A stretch of DNA of 34,050 nt from Verrucomicrobiota bacterium (GCA_003218515.1 QHNT01000151.1:1-34050), one strand, 5' to 3'. Numbered from the stretch's first letter, positions 1-7,696 are shown. The notes: a model not told the origin generated them from the letters alone. A program made the numbers and translations.

Positions 1-382
1 TGAGCTGTTGGCGCAGCTCGTCGCGCAGGCGCCGGAAGAACGCCAGTTCAAACCCCTTGCCCGAATCGCAGGCCAGTTGGCGCAGGTCGGATTCCATGAT
101 CCGACGCGGTGTTCCAACCGCCCCGCCCGATTTTACCTTCAGCCCGAACCCGCGCAGGACGCGGCTGAGTGCCCGGGAAAATTCGCCGACGGAGACAAAT
201 GTTTTTCCCAGTTCAACCTTGAAGTAGTGGAGCACGGCGCGCGCGGCGTTGCGGACCAGTTCCGGGTCGAGCGCGCCGGCGGCTTTGCCCATAAATTTCA
301 CCGAGACCAATTCAGCGGAACAGGGGATGGCTTCGCCGCCGCCCAATTGAAACATCAGACAATCCGGGTGCAGTTGGATCAT
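1..382 (-). CDS. Conserved-looking hypothetical protein, 3' end outside window
   Basis: The minus frame is open from an ATG at 382 to the left edge, giving at least 127 residues (begins MIQLHPDCLMFQ). The start overlaps the stop of nrdR in an ATGA arrangement (379-382), so the two are probably translationally coupled and co-transcribed. I do not recognise the family. The visible part is soluble with no signal peptide or membrane segment: a short beta-rich start, a helical middle (GALDPELVRNAARAVLHYF) and a basic stretch near LSRVLRGFGLKVKSGG. The coupling to nrdR suggests a housekeeping or nucleotide-metabolism role, but this is inference from position only. An overlapping plus-strand frame at 8-445 is rejected because this frame is joined to nrdR. 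Confidence 0.7.
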   Translation of the reverse strand, partial: MIQLHPDCLMFQLGGGEAIPCSAELVSVKFMGKAAGALDPELVRNAARAVLHYFKVELGKTFVSVGEFSRALSRVLRGFGLKVKSGGAVGTPRRIMESDLRQLACDSGKGFELAFFRRLRDELRQQL

Positions 383-834
383 GATTGCTCCTCCAGTTTT
401 TTGACGGCCTGCACGAAATCAGTCGCCTCCTGGAAACGCCGATAGACGCTCGCAAACCGCACGTAGGCCACTTCGTCGATATCGCGCAGTTCTTCCATCA
501 CCCGCTCGCCGACGGCCATGCTCGGCACTTCGCGTTCGTATTTGTCAGTGATTTCGTCCACGATTTTTTCAACGAAGTCTTCGATGATCTTCGGACTGAT
601 GGGGCGTTTCTGGCAGGCCTTGCGCACGCCGGACAAGAGTTTTTCTTTGGAGAACTGTTCGCGTCGCCCGTCGCGTTTGAGGATCATCAAACCTTCATGC
701 TCGATCTCCTCGTAAGTGGTGAAGCGATGGGCGCAACTGAGACATTCGCGCCGTCGGCGGATGACCGAACCGACGCGAGAAGCGCGCGAATCAATAACCT
801 TATCGTCCTGCTGACCGCATTTCGGACAACGCAT
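379..834 (-). CDS. nrdR: Transcriptional repressor NrdR
   Basis: This is the 151-residue ATP/dATP-sensing repressor of ribonucleotide reductase genes, at the usual family length. The N-terminus is a zinc ribbon with cysteine pairs CPKC (residues 3-6) and CLSC (31-34), followed by the basic DNA-binding segment RRRREC. Residues about 49-139 form the ATP-cone (LMILKRDGRREQFSKEKL and VAYVRFASVYRRFQ), which binds ATP or dATP and controls DNA binding. The ATG at 834 is chosen because it gives the canonical MRCPKCG start. The gene is first in a minus-strand unit and its stop overlaps the next gene by four bases. Upstream lie a sigma70-like promoter and two candidate NrdR boxes, so autoregulation is likely. 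No ribonucleotide reductase gene is in the window. Confidence 0.97.
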   Translation of the reverse strand: MRCPKCGQQDDKVIDSRASRVGSVIRRRRECLSCAHRFTTYEEIEHEGLMILKRDGRREQFSKEKLLSGVRKACQKRPISPKIIEDFVEKIVDEITDKYEREVPSMAVGERVMEELRDIDEVAYVRFASVYRRFQEATDFVQAVKKLEEQS

Positions 835-846
835 AAACGAACACAG

Positions 847-862
847 CTACCGCATGCTGTGG
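847..862 (-). promoter_or_regulatory. Candidate second NrdR box (degenerate)
   Basis: The 16-mer CTACCGCATGCTGTGG keeps the key C, central AT and TGTG of the consensus (about 8 of 16 positions). It starts exactly 31 bp from the stronger box, leaving a 15-bp gap. NrdR boxes typically occur as pairs with a gap of 15-16 bp. The match alone would not be convincing; the spacing is what supports it. Confidence 0.4.
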
Positions 863-869
863 TCGGGCT

Positions 870-899
870 TCCATATCACACAAAATATTGTGGCGTCAA
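870..899 (-). promoter_or_regulatory. Candidate sigma70-type promoter of nrdR
   Basis: Read on the minus strand, TTGACG (894-899) resembles a -35 element. It is followed by an 18-base spacer and TATGGA (870-875) as a weak -10. The start codon lies about 35 bases further on. The spacer is almost exactly filled by the better NrdR box (878-893), so bound NrdR would block RNA polymerase. The -35 is a good match and the -10 is poor. Confidence 0.45.
878..893 (-). promoter_or_regulatory. Candidate NrdR box (strong)
   Basis: The 16-mer ACACAAAATATTGTGG matches the published NrdR-box consensus (acaCwAtATaTwGtgt) at 14 of 16 positions by eye, including the conserved C at position 4, G at 13 and the central AT pair. 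It lies in the promoter spacer just upstream of nrdR. Confidence 0.65.
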
Positions 900-920
900 G
901 CAATGGAATGAGGGATAAAC

Positions 921-960
921 GTTAAATCGTTGAATCGTTAAATCGTTGAATCGTTGAAGC
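921..960 (+). repeat. Octamer tandem array, GTTRAATC x5
   Basis: Five head-to-tail 8-bp units (GTTAAATC, GTTGAATC, GTTAAATC, GTTGAATC, GTTGAAGC) end directly at the GTG start codon at 961. That start, GTGAAGC, looks like a further unit lacking one base. The same octamer family recurs in both orientations at 6334-6455. The array occupies the place where a ribosome-binding site would be, and none is visible. Confidence 0.85.
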
Positions 961-3015
961 GTGAAGCAAATCGCGCAATATCAGGACGGACGCCTGGAGT
1001 TGCAGGAAGTGCCCAGGCCGGTCCCACCTCCCGGCGGTGCCCTGGTGCGCACGACCCACTCGGTAATCAGCATCGGCACCGAGAAGATGAAGGTCGAGCA
1101 GGCCCAAATGAACCTGTTGCAGAAAGCCCGCGCGCGGCCTGACCAGGTCCGAAAAGTGATCGATACGGCGCGTAATCTCGGCTGGAAAGCCGCCCTGGAA
1201 AAAGTTCGCAACCGGCTGGAAACACCCTCCCCGCTCGGCTACAGCGCCGCGGGCGTCGTGGTGGAGGTTGATCCACTGAACACCCGGTTTCGCCTGGGCG
1301 ACCGCGTCGCTTGCGCCGGCGCGGAGTGCGCGTTCCACGCGGAATTTCTCGCGCTGCCCGATTTGCTCCTTGCGCCGGTGCCGGCGGGCGTTGAGAACTG
1401 GCAGGCGGCTTACACGACGCTCTGCGCGATTGCGTTGCAAGCCGTGCGTCAGACCGAACCGCAACTGGGCGATCGCGTGCTGGTGATGGGTCAGGGGCTG
1501 GTCGGTTTGCTCGCGACGACTTTTTTGAGGGCGGCGGGGGCACGTGTTATGGCGGTTGATTTGATGTCGTCGCGCCGTCCCTTCTGTCATGCGATGGGTG
1601 CGGAAAAAGTGGTCATTCTGGGCGAACAAAGCCTGGCGGACGAAGTGCGCGCCTGGACGGACGGTTACGGCGTGGATGCCGCCGTGATTTGCACGGCGAC
1701 GCAGAGCAACACACCCATTGAACAGGCCGCCGAGGCCGTGCGCGATCGCGCGCGATTTGTCATCGTGGGCAACACCCGCGCCGAACTCGCCTGGCGGATT
1801 TTCTATGAGAAGGAACTGGAGGTGCGCTATTCGCGTTCGTATGGACCGGGCCGCTACGATCCGAGTTACGAATGGGGCGGAGCGGATTATCCGATTGGCT
1901 ACGTGCGCTGGACCGAGCAGCGGAACTTCCAGGCGTGCCTCGACCTGATGGCCAAAGGTCAGATCAATCTCGCGGCCATCACGACACGACGCGCGCCGTT
2001 CAACGACGCGCTTTCGGTTTATCAGGATTTGATGCAGGAAGGGGCGAAGGACATCGGCGTCGTGCTCGAATACGAAAACGCGGAACGCGAAACACCGAAC
2101 GCGGAATTGTCCAGGCCGACCACGCTGCCATGCAATCCCGAAGCTGGAAGCCAGAATCAGGACCTGAGCGGGCCGGTCCGGCGACTGGATGTCATCGGCG
2201 CCGGCAATTTCGCGCGAACGATGCTGCTGCCGCACCTGAAAGGCCGGCTTCAATTCGGCGTCGTCGTGAATCAAACCGCGCTGAGCGCGAACCACGTCAA
2301 AACCAGGTTCAGCTTCGAACGCGCGGCAACCGATGCGGCGGAGATTCTCGGAGCGCCGAACTCCGCCTCGGCACAGGCGGCGTCGGAGCCGGACGCTCCA
2401 TCCGCCGTCCTCATTGCGACGCGCCATCATCTGCACGGGCCGCTGGTAAAGCAGGCGCTCGCCGCGAACCGCCACGTTTTCGTTGAGAAACCGCTTTGCC
2501 TATCGCGACAGGAATTGGCCGAAATCGACGAGATTTACGCGAAGGGCAAGGGCACTCTGATGGTGGGTTTCAACCGCCGCTTCGCGCCGGCGAGCAGGGA
2601 GTTGAAAAGGACCCTGGCGTCGGCGCCGGGGCCGAAGACCGCGAGTTTTCGCGTGATGGCCGGCCCGCTCGACCCGCAGCATTGGTATGCGAACTACGCC
2701 GAAAGCGGCGGACGGGTGCTCGGTGAGGCGTGCCATTTTCTCGACTACTTTTGTTTCCTGCTCGACGCGCGCCCGGTCCGCGTTCTGGCGCAAACCACCT
2801 GGCCGCCCACGGGTCGCCTCCCGTTTCCCGACAGCGTAACGGCCCAAATTGAATTCAGCGACGGCTCGTGCGGCCAATTGGTTTACAGCGCCGAAGGAGA
2901 CACGGGTTTTCCGAAGGAACTGCTGAGCGTTTATGGCGCCGGCATCGTTGCCGAAATCACCAACTTTCAGGAACTGGTCGTTCATCGCGGGCGCAAGAAG
3001 AGATCATTCTCCTAA
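961..3015 (+). CDS. Two-domain oxidoreductase: zinc-type alcohol dehydrogenase fused to Gfo/Idh/MocA
   Basis: A 684-residue fusion. Residues 1 to about 365 are a medium-chain dehydrogenase/reductase: GroES-like start (VRTTHSVISIGTE), then a Rossmann region near 175-200 (VLVMGQGLVGLLATTFLRAAG). Residues about 405-684 are a Gfo/Idh/MocA oxidoreductase with the nucleotide-binding start DVIGAGNFARTMLLPHLKG (from about 407) and the signature HVFVEKPL near 508. Such fusions are known from polysaccharide loci, often next to heparinase-like genes as here; the substrate is unknown but presumably a sugar or sugar nucleotide. The GTG start is chosen because it gives the family-typical MKQ beginning, although it lacks a Shine-Dalgarno and abuts an octamer array. 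The linker (about 373-405) is low-complexity, and a 50-bp palindrome sits inside the second domain. Confidence 0.88.
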   Translation: MKQIAQYQDGRLELQEVPRPVPPPGGALVRTTHSVISIGTEKMKVEQAQMNLLQKARARPDQVRKVIDTARNLGWKAALEKVRNRLETPSPLGYSAAGVVVEVDPLNTRFRLGDRVACAGAECAFHAEFLALPDLLLAPVPAGVENWQAAYTTLCAIALQAVRQTEPQLGDRVLVMGQGLVGLLATTFLRAAGARVMAVDLMSSRRPFCHAMGAEKVVILGEQSLADEVRAWTDGYGVDAAVICTATQSNTPIEQAAEAVRDRARFVIVGNTRAELAWRIFYEKELEVRYSRSYGPGRYDPSYEWGGADYPIGYVRWTEQRNFQACLDLMAKGQINLAAITTRRAPFNDALSVYQDLMQEGAKDIGVVLEYENAERETPNAELSRPTTLPCNPEAGSQNQDLSGPVRRLDVIGAGNFARTMLLPHLKGRLQFGVVVNQTALSANHVKTRFSFERAATDAAEILGAPNSASAQAASEPDAPSAVLIATRHHLHGPLVKQALAANRHVFVEKPLCLSRQELAEIDEIYAKGKGTLMVGFNRRFAPASRELKRTLASAPGPKTASFRVMAGPLDPQHWYANYAESGGRVLGEACHFLDYFCFLLDARPVRVLAQTTWPPTGRLPFPDSVTAQIEFSDGSCGQLVYSAEGDTGFPKELLSVYGAGIVAEITNFQELVVHRGRKKRSFS
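2350..2399 (+). repeat. Imperfect palindrome inserted in frame in coding sequence
   Basis: The ends GGAGCG (2350-2355) and CGCTCC (2394-2399) pair, and internal CTCCG/CGGAG segments continue the symmetry. It encodes an Ala/Ser/Pro-rich stretch (about GAPNSASAQAASEPDAPS) where Gfo/Idh proteins usually have about six residues between the helix and the strand (A)VLIAT. This suggests a palindromic element of about 36-50 bp tolerated within the reading frame. Confidence 0.5.
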
Positions 3016-3049
3016 TGCGGTGGAACTCAGTCTCTAGCGGTCAAAACGC

Positions 3050-5020
3050 ATGTCGAAGCTTCAATGGTATTGGCACCGGCTGCGGGTGATGGAGCCGTCG
3101 GAAATCGCGGCACACGTGCGGAAAAAATTTTGTCAATGGAGCGACGAACAGGAATTGCCCGACTGGTCTTCCATCTCCGCGCAAACCGGCGAGCGGCCCG
3201 CCTTCCCGTCGCTGCCGCCTGCCGACCTGGCGCCGTTGGTGCTACGCGAGGCATTGCAGCGGGACATTCGAGATATTCTGGGCGGACGATGGAGGGCTTT
3301 TGGCCACCTCGAAATAAAAGTCGATGACCCGCCAGGTTGGCAGACCGACTATCTGATCGGCAAAAACCTGGAGACGGATGAACTCGCTTTTCACCTGGAC
3401 CACCGCCGTTTGCCGGGCGGCGCTGACATCAAGCTGATTTGGGAACTGAGCCGGTGGCATCAGCTTGTGCGCCTGGCGATGGCGGCCCATGTGCTGGGCG
3501 CGGAACATGCGGCAAGGAAATGCATCGAATGGCTCGGCCACTGGGCAAGTCATAATCAGCCTTACCGTGGATGGAACTGGACGAGCGCACTGGAGGTCGG
3601 AATGCGGCTCGTGCAGTTCGCCTGGATGGATGCGTTGCTGGAAGGTTATCCGGATGTCGAATTAAAAAGATTGCGCGCCGAAATCCTGCCCGCGCACGTC
3701 TGGTTTGCCTGGCGTTACCGCTCATTCGGGTCATCGGCGAACAACCACCGGCTCGGCGAGCTGGCGGGACTTATCCTTGCCATCGCACGCTGGCCGGAAT
3801 TGGCGCGCTGGGCCGCGTCGCTTGACGAATCGCAGAGGCTTTGGGAACGCGAGGTGTTGGCGCAATTCGCGGAAGACGGCGGCCATCGCGAGCAGGCACT
3901 GAACTATCATTTGTTTTCGTGGGAATTCTGCTGGCAGGCCCGGGCCGCGTTGGCTGCGGCCGGCCGGGAAATCTCAGGCGAAGTCGAGGAGCGTCTCTGC
4001 CGCGCCGCGGATTTCTTTGTAAACGTTCAGGTGGAAGGCGAGGCGTGGGACTACGGCGACTCGGACAACGCTTTTGTCACCCCGTTTTTTTTGAACGCAA
4101 AAAATGCGACCGCTGAGTGGCGCGACTGGTTTCGCCACCCGGCAAGCAGCCCGGCGATCCACTACTGGTGGGGACAAATGGAAAACTCCCGGTCCGATGC
4201 TCGCGGTTCCCCGTTCACTCCCGCGGAGACGAGTGTTGGGATGCAGGGCGGCTGGCGGATTTATTCCGAAAGCGGCTTCGCCCTCAGCCGGTCGCGGAAC
4301 TGGACGCTGCGTTGGGACGTCTCGCCGCTCGGATATCTTTCGACTGCGGCGCACGGGCATTTGGACGCATTGCATGTTTCCATCTGGTTTCGCGGAGCGG
4401 CCATGGTGATTGACCCGGGCACCGGCGCCTACTACGAGGACAACAACCTGCGGACCTATCTGGCATCCTGGGAAGCGCATAACGGCCCGCATCCGGTCGG
4501 CTTGGATTTCCCCAAACGACTTGGACCATTTTTGTGGGCGGCGCACCACGCCGAGCCGAATCTGAAACCGGGCGCAGACACAAGCCTTTCGGGCGAGTTG
4601 TCGCTGCCATCGGGTCTGGTGAAGCGCACTTTGGTTCCCCAGGACCGGGATCTTGGCTGGCAGGTGCACGACACGTTTCAGCCTCACGGCAGGGGCCGAT
4701 ACGAATTCTGCGTGCGCTGGCAATTCGCACCGGGTGCGAGGCTCGAAGAAGTCGCCGACCGCAGGTTCCGCGTAAGTCGCAACGGTGTTTCCATCGAAAT
4801 CCAGGCGAGCTTCGACTGGGTCGAAGTCCGCGCTGTCACTGAAAAGGACAGCAGCGTTTTGCTCAGCGCGGCCAAGTCGGAATCGGAGGCGCGATCGGTT
4901 GGCACGGTATCGTCCGTGTTTCGGAAAACGGAGTGGGGTCCGCTCCTGAAGTTGGTGGGGGGATCGAGCGACAAATCTTGCGTTTTCAGCACGACATTTC
5001 TAGCCTGCGGCGACTCATGA
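3050..5020 (+). CDS. Heparinase II/III family polysaccharide lyase
   Basis: A 656-residue protein of the heparinase II/III (alginate-lyase-like) type, which cleaves uronic-acid polysaccharides by beta-elimination. Residues about 70-390 form the alpha/alpha-toroid part, with family landmarks DIKLIWELSRWHQLVRLA (126-143), GWNWTSALEVGMRL (174-187), SANNHRLGELAGL (229-241) and EDGGHREQALNYH (275-287). Residues about 398-650 form the beta-sandwich part with HGHLDALHVSIWFRG (from about 436) and DPGTGAYYEDN, the usual His-containing active-site strand. No signal peptide is evident; many homologues in polysaccharide loci also lack a clear one. It starts 35 bp after the fused oxidoreductase and its stop overlaps the next gene in ATGA, so the genes are coupled. 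Likely role: trimming or releasing the locus polymer (inference). Confidence 0.87.
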   Translation: MSKLQWYWHRLRVMEPSEIAAHVRKKFCQWSDEQELPDWSSISAQTGERPAFPSLPPADLAPLVLREALQRDIRDILGGRWRAFGHLEIKVDDPPGWQTDYLIGKNLETDELAFHLDHRRLPGGADIKLIWELSRWHQLVRLAMAAHVLGAEHAARKCIEWLGHWASHNQPYRGWNWTSALEVGMRLVQFAWMDALLEGYPDVELKRLRAEILPAHVWFAWRYRSFGSSANNHRLGELAGLILAIARWPELARWAASLDESQRLWEREVLAQFAEDGGHREQALNYHLFSWEFCWQARAALAAAGREISGEVEERLCRAADFFVNVQVEGEAWDYGDSDNAFVTPFFLNAKNATAEWRDWFRHPASSPAIHYWWGQMENSRSDARGSPFTPAETSVGMQGGWRIYSESGFALSRSRNWTLRWDVSPLGYLSTAAHGHLDALHVSIWFRGAAMVIDPGTGAYYEDNNLRTYLASWEAHNGPHPVGLDFPKRLGPFLWAAHHAEPNLKPGADTSLSGELSLPSGLVKRTLVPQDRDLGWQVHDTFQPHGRGRYEFCVRWQFAPGARLEEVADRRFRVSRNGVSIEIQASFDWVEVRAVTEKDSSVLLSAAKSESEARSVGTVSSVFRKTEWGPLLKLVGGSSDKSCVFSTTFLACGDS

Positions 5021-6315
5021 AGATCAGCATTTTCGGCCTCGGATATGTCGGCGCCGTGACGGCGGGGTGTCTGGCGCAGCAAGGGCATCAGGTCGTCGGC
5101 GTCGATGTCTCCGAGCAAAAGGTTCAGACGCTGAATCGCGGCGAGTCGCCGATCATTGAGCCGGGGCTGGAGGATTTGCTAAAGCAGGCGAGGCAACGCG
5201 GTCTGTTGCGCGCCTGTACCGACGCGGCGGAGGCCGTGGCGGTGACGGACCTGTCGCTGGTGTGTGTGGGCACGCCTGTGACGGTCTCCGGCGCGATTGA
5301 TCTGGGCTTTGTTCGCCAAGTCAGTGAACAAATCGCCGCGGCATTGCGGGGGCGGCCCAAATCGCACGCGCTGGTTTTCCGCAGCACGATGTTGCCGGGC
5401 AGCACGCGGCGGCTGGTTGAACAATTGTTGGCGGATTTCGTCGGGGCCGGGAGGTTGGAGGTTTTTTACTTTCCGGAATTTTTACGCGAGGGAGCAGCGG
5501 TGGAAGATTTTTTAAACCCGGCGCTCGCGGTGGTGGGAACCTGCGATGGTTTGCGGCCCGCGGCGGAGCCGATGGAGTTGTTCGGCGCAGACGCGGCGGT
5601 CGTGAACTGGTCAACCGCGGAGATGGTGAAGTATGCCTGCAACGCGTTTCATGCGACAAAGATCACGTTCGCCAACGAAATCGGCCGACTGGGCAAACAG
5701 CTCGGCCTGGATTCGACGGCGGTAATGTCGTTGCTGTGCCGGGACAGGAAGCTGAACCTGTCTCCACATTACTTGCGGCCCGGCAATCCGTTCGGCGGGT
5801 CGTGTCTGCCGAAGGACGTGCGGGCGCTGAATCATTTCAGCCGCCAACAAGGCGTGCCGTTGCCGCTGCTGGAGAATATTCTAGCGAGCAACGAGCAGCA
5901 GTTGCGAAGTTTGCTGCAACGGATCGAGCGTTCGGGGCAGAGTGAGGTTGTGATTTTGGGGCTCTCGTTCAAAGCGAACACGGACGATTTGCGCGAAAGC
6001 GCGATGGTGGAGGTGGCGCAAAATCTTTTGGGCCGCGGCTATCAGGTGCGCATTTACGATCCGCAATTGAACCTCGCGAAACTGGTCGGCAGCAACAAAC
6101 GGATGATTGACGCGAAGATGCCGCACCTGGCGTCGCTGTTGCACGAGGACCTGGCGCTGGCGATCGGCAAAGAGGGATTGCTGGTGGCGGCGCAGCGTTG
6201 CGCCTCGGTGGCGGAGCTGGCGAAGGTCGTGACACCCAAGCACCAGATTCTTGATGTGAACGGCTGGCCGGAATTGAGGCAGTTGCCGGCGAAGTATGAA
6301 GGGTTTTGCTGGTGA
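5017..6315 (+). CDS. algD: GDP-mannose 6-dehydrogenase-like nucleotide-sugar dehydrogenase
   Basis: A 432-residue UDP-glucose/GDP-mannose dehydrogenase family enzyme, which oxidises a nucleotide sugar twice with NAD to the uronate. The NAD-binding Rossmann motif is IFGLGYVGAVTAGCLAQQGH (4-23). Other landmarks are the central FPEFLREG and the catalytic-cysteine motif FGGSCLPKDVRAL with Cys263. The C-terminal nucleotide-binding domain contains LGLSFKANTDDLRES. Many positions, including the ending EGFCW (AlgD ends EGICW), resemble GDP-mannose 6-dehydrogenase more than UDP-glucose dehydrogenase; the substrate call is from memory of the families. The ATG at 5017 overlaps the lyase stop; the frame is open further upstream (to 4933), but only this start gives the canonical MKISIFGLGYVG. 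The product could be GDP-mannuronate for an alginate-like polymer. Confidence 0.82.
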   Translation: MKISIFGLGYVGAVTAGCLAQQGHQVVGVDVSEQKVQTLNRGESPIIEPGLEDLLKQARQRGLLRACTDAAEAVAVTDLSLVCVGTPVTVSGAIDLGFVRQVSEQIAAALRGRPKSHALVFRSTMLPGSTRRLVEQLLADFVGAGRLEVFYFPEFLREGAAVEDFLNPALAVVGTCDGLRPAAEPMELFGADAAVVNWSTAEMVKYACNAFHATKITFANEIGRLGKQLGLDSTAVMSLLCRDRKLNLSPHYLRPGNPFGGSCLPKDVRALNHFSRQQGVPLPLLENILASNEQQLRSLLQRIERSGQSEVVILGLSFKANTDDLRESAMVEVAQNLLGRGYQVRIYDPQLNLAKLVGSNKRMIDAKMPHLASLLHEDLALAIGKEGLLVAAQRCASVAELAKVVTPKHQILDVNGWPELRQLPAKYEGFCW

Positions 6316-6333
6316 AGCCAAGCGCGTCAAACA

Positions 6334-6373
6334 GTTGAATCATTGAACCGTTAAATCGTTGAATCGATTCAAA
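6334..6373 (+). repeat. Octamer tandem array, forward orientation
   Basis: Units GTTGAATC, ATTGAACC, GTTAAATC, GTTGAATC and a decayed fifth (GATTCAAA). This is the same family and orientation as the array at 921-960. It lies just after the dehydrogenase stop. Confidence 0.8.
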
Positions 6374-6401
6374 TGCGGGCAGCGACTCGTCCGGTGCTAA
6401 C

Positions 6402-6455
6402 GCTTCAACGGTTTAACGGTTCAACGATTTAGCGTTTCAACGGTTCAACGATTTT
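6402..6455 (-). repeat. Octamer tandem array, inverted orientation
   Basis: Six units reading GCTTCAAC, GGTTTAAC, GGTTCAAC, GATTTAGC, GTTTCAAC, GGTTCAAC plus a partial GATTTT; these are reverse complements of the GTTRAAYC octamer. With the forward array at 6334-6373 it forms a long inverted repeat with a loop of about 28 bases, immediately upstream of the glycosyltransferase. It could fold in RNA or DNA and might act as an attenuator or site of slippage (inference). Confidence 0.8.
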
Positions 6456-6464
6456 GGGTCCACC

Positions 6465-7670
6465 ATGAGCAAGCCCGCGGTCCTCATCATCGTCGAGAAT
6501 CTGCCGGTGCCGCTCGATCGCCGGGTGTGGCAGGAGTCCTGCGCGTTGCGCGACGCAGGGTACGAAGTCGTGGTGATCTGTCCGCAAATGCGCGGTTACA
6601 CGCAGGCGGAAGAAAAGGCGGAGGGCATTCAAATTTACCGGCACTGGATCAGCGGAGAAGCGGGCGGGTTTATCGGATTCTTTCGCGAGTACGCAACGGC
6701 GCTTTGGGGAGAGACACGATTGGCCTGGAGGGCATGGCGGCGGCATCGATTCAAAATTATTCACCTCTGCAACCCCCCGGACCTGCTGTTCCTGGTGGCG
6801 TGGCCCTTCAAACTGTTTGGCGTTCGCGTGATTTATGACGTGCACGATCTTTGGCCGGAAATGTTTGAGGCCAAGTTTGGCAAGCCAGGCCTGTTCTATT
6901 GGGCGGTGCGTCTAACCGAGCGACTGACCTACGCCTGTGCCGATGTGGTGCTGGCAACGAACGAGTCCGTGCGGGCGGTCGCTTTGCAGCGCGGAAAAAA
7001 GCCGCCGGAGAAGGTTTTTGTGGTACGAACCGCCCCGAACATTCCCAACACAGAGTTGCCGCCAGACCAGACTCTCAAAAAGGGCAAAAAGTTTCTCGTC
7101 GGTTACGTCGGCGTGATGGGGAACGCAGACGGGGTGAATTACATTTTGGATGCAGCGGCGCATTTGCTGCACCAGCTGGGTCGCAAAGACGTGCACTTTC
7201 TATTGATGGGAACAGGGCCGGAATATGAACGGCTTTTGAAGCGACGCGAAGTTTTGGGATTAAAGGGCTGCGTCGATATGCCCGGTCGTGTGTCGGACGA
7301 GTTTCTATTTACGGCGCTCCGGACAATGGATCTGGGCGTCTCCAGCGACCCGAAAAACTCCTACAACGACCATTGCACGATGAACAAGGTTCTGGAATAT
7401 ATGGCCTTCGCCAAGCCGCAGGTGATGTTTGATCTTAAGGAAGGGCGGGCGTCCGCCGCGGAAGCGGCGATTTACGTGACGGATAACTCCGCAGAGAAAC
7501 TGGCCGAATCCATCGGTCGATTACTTGACGATCCGCCGGCACGCGAGCGCATGGGGCGACTGGCGGCAGAGCGGATCCGGACGCAACTCAATTGGGAAGG
7601 ATCGGTTGGCCGGATGTTAGGGGCTTATCAGGTGGCGGTTCAATCACAGGTTCAGCGGGGCGTATCTTGA
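6465..7670 (+). CDS. Glycosyltransferase family 4 (GT-B fold)
   Basis: A 401-residue GT4-type glycosyltransferase. The N-terminal acceptor domain begins LIIVENLPVPLDRRVWQES, typical of WbuB-like enzymes in capsule and exopolysaccharide loci. It contains HLCNPPDLLFLVAWPFKLFG and VIYDVHDLWPEMFE (about 121-135). The C-terminal donor domain starts near GYVGVMGNADGVNYILDAA (about 213) and has the nucleotide-sugar region PGRVSDEFLFTALRTMDLG followed by NKVLEYMAFAKP, with the conserved Glu of the family. The start at 6465 lies nine bases after the inverted octamer array, with only a weak GGG as Shine-Dalgarno. No membrane segment is needed; it probably works at the inner face of the cytoplasmic membrane. 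The donor sugar cannot be read from sequence. Confidence 0.9.
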   Translation: MSKPAVLIIVENLPVPLDRRVWQESCALRDAGYEVVVICPQMRGYTQAEEKAEGIQIYRHWISGEAGGFIGFFREYATALWGETRLAWRAWRRHRFKIIHLCNPPDLLFLVAWPFKLFGVRVIYDVHDLWPEMFEAKFGKPGLFYWAVRLTERLTYACADVVLATNESVRAVALQRGKKPPEKVFVVRTAPNIPNTELPPDQTLKKGKKFLVGYVGVMGNADGVNYILDAAAHLLHQLGRKDVHFLLMGTGPEYERLLKRREVLGLKGCVDMPGRVSDEFLFTALRTMDLGVSSDPKNSYNDHCTMNKVLEYMAFAKPQVMFDLKEGRASAAEAAIYVTDNSAEKLAESIGRLLDDPPARERMGRLAAERIRTQLNWEGSVGRMLGAYQVAVQSQVQRGVS

Positions 7671-7696
7671 CACCACCACCGTGCCGCTGGTCGATT

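Noticed and set aside
922-2475. 517-residue minus-strand frame opposite the fused oxidoreductase
   Set aside because: Composition is Arg/His-rich shadow of a GC-rich gene; the plus strand has clear enzyme motifs throughout.
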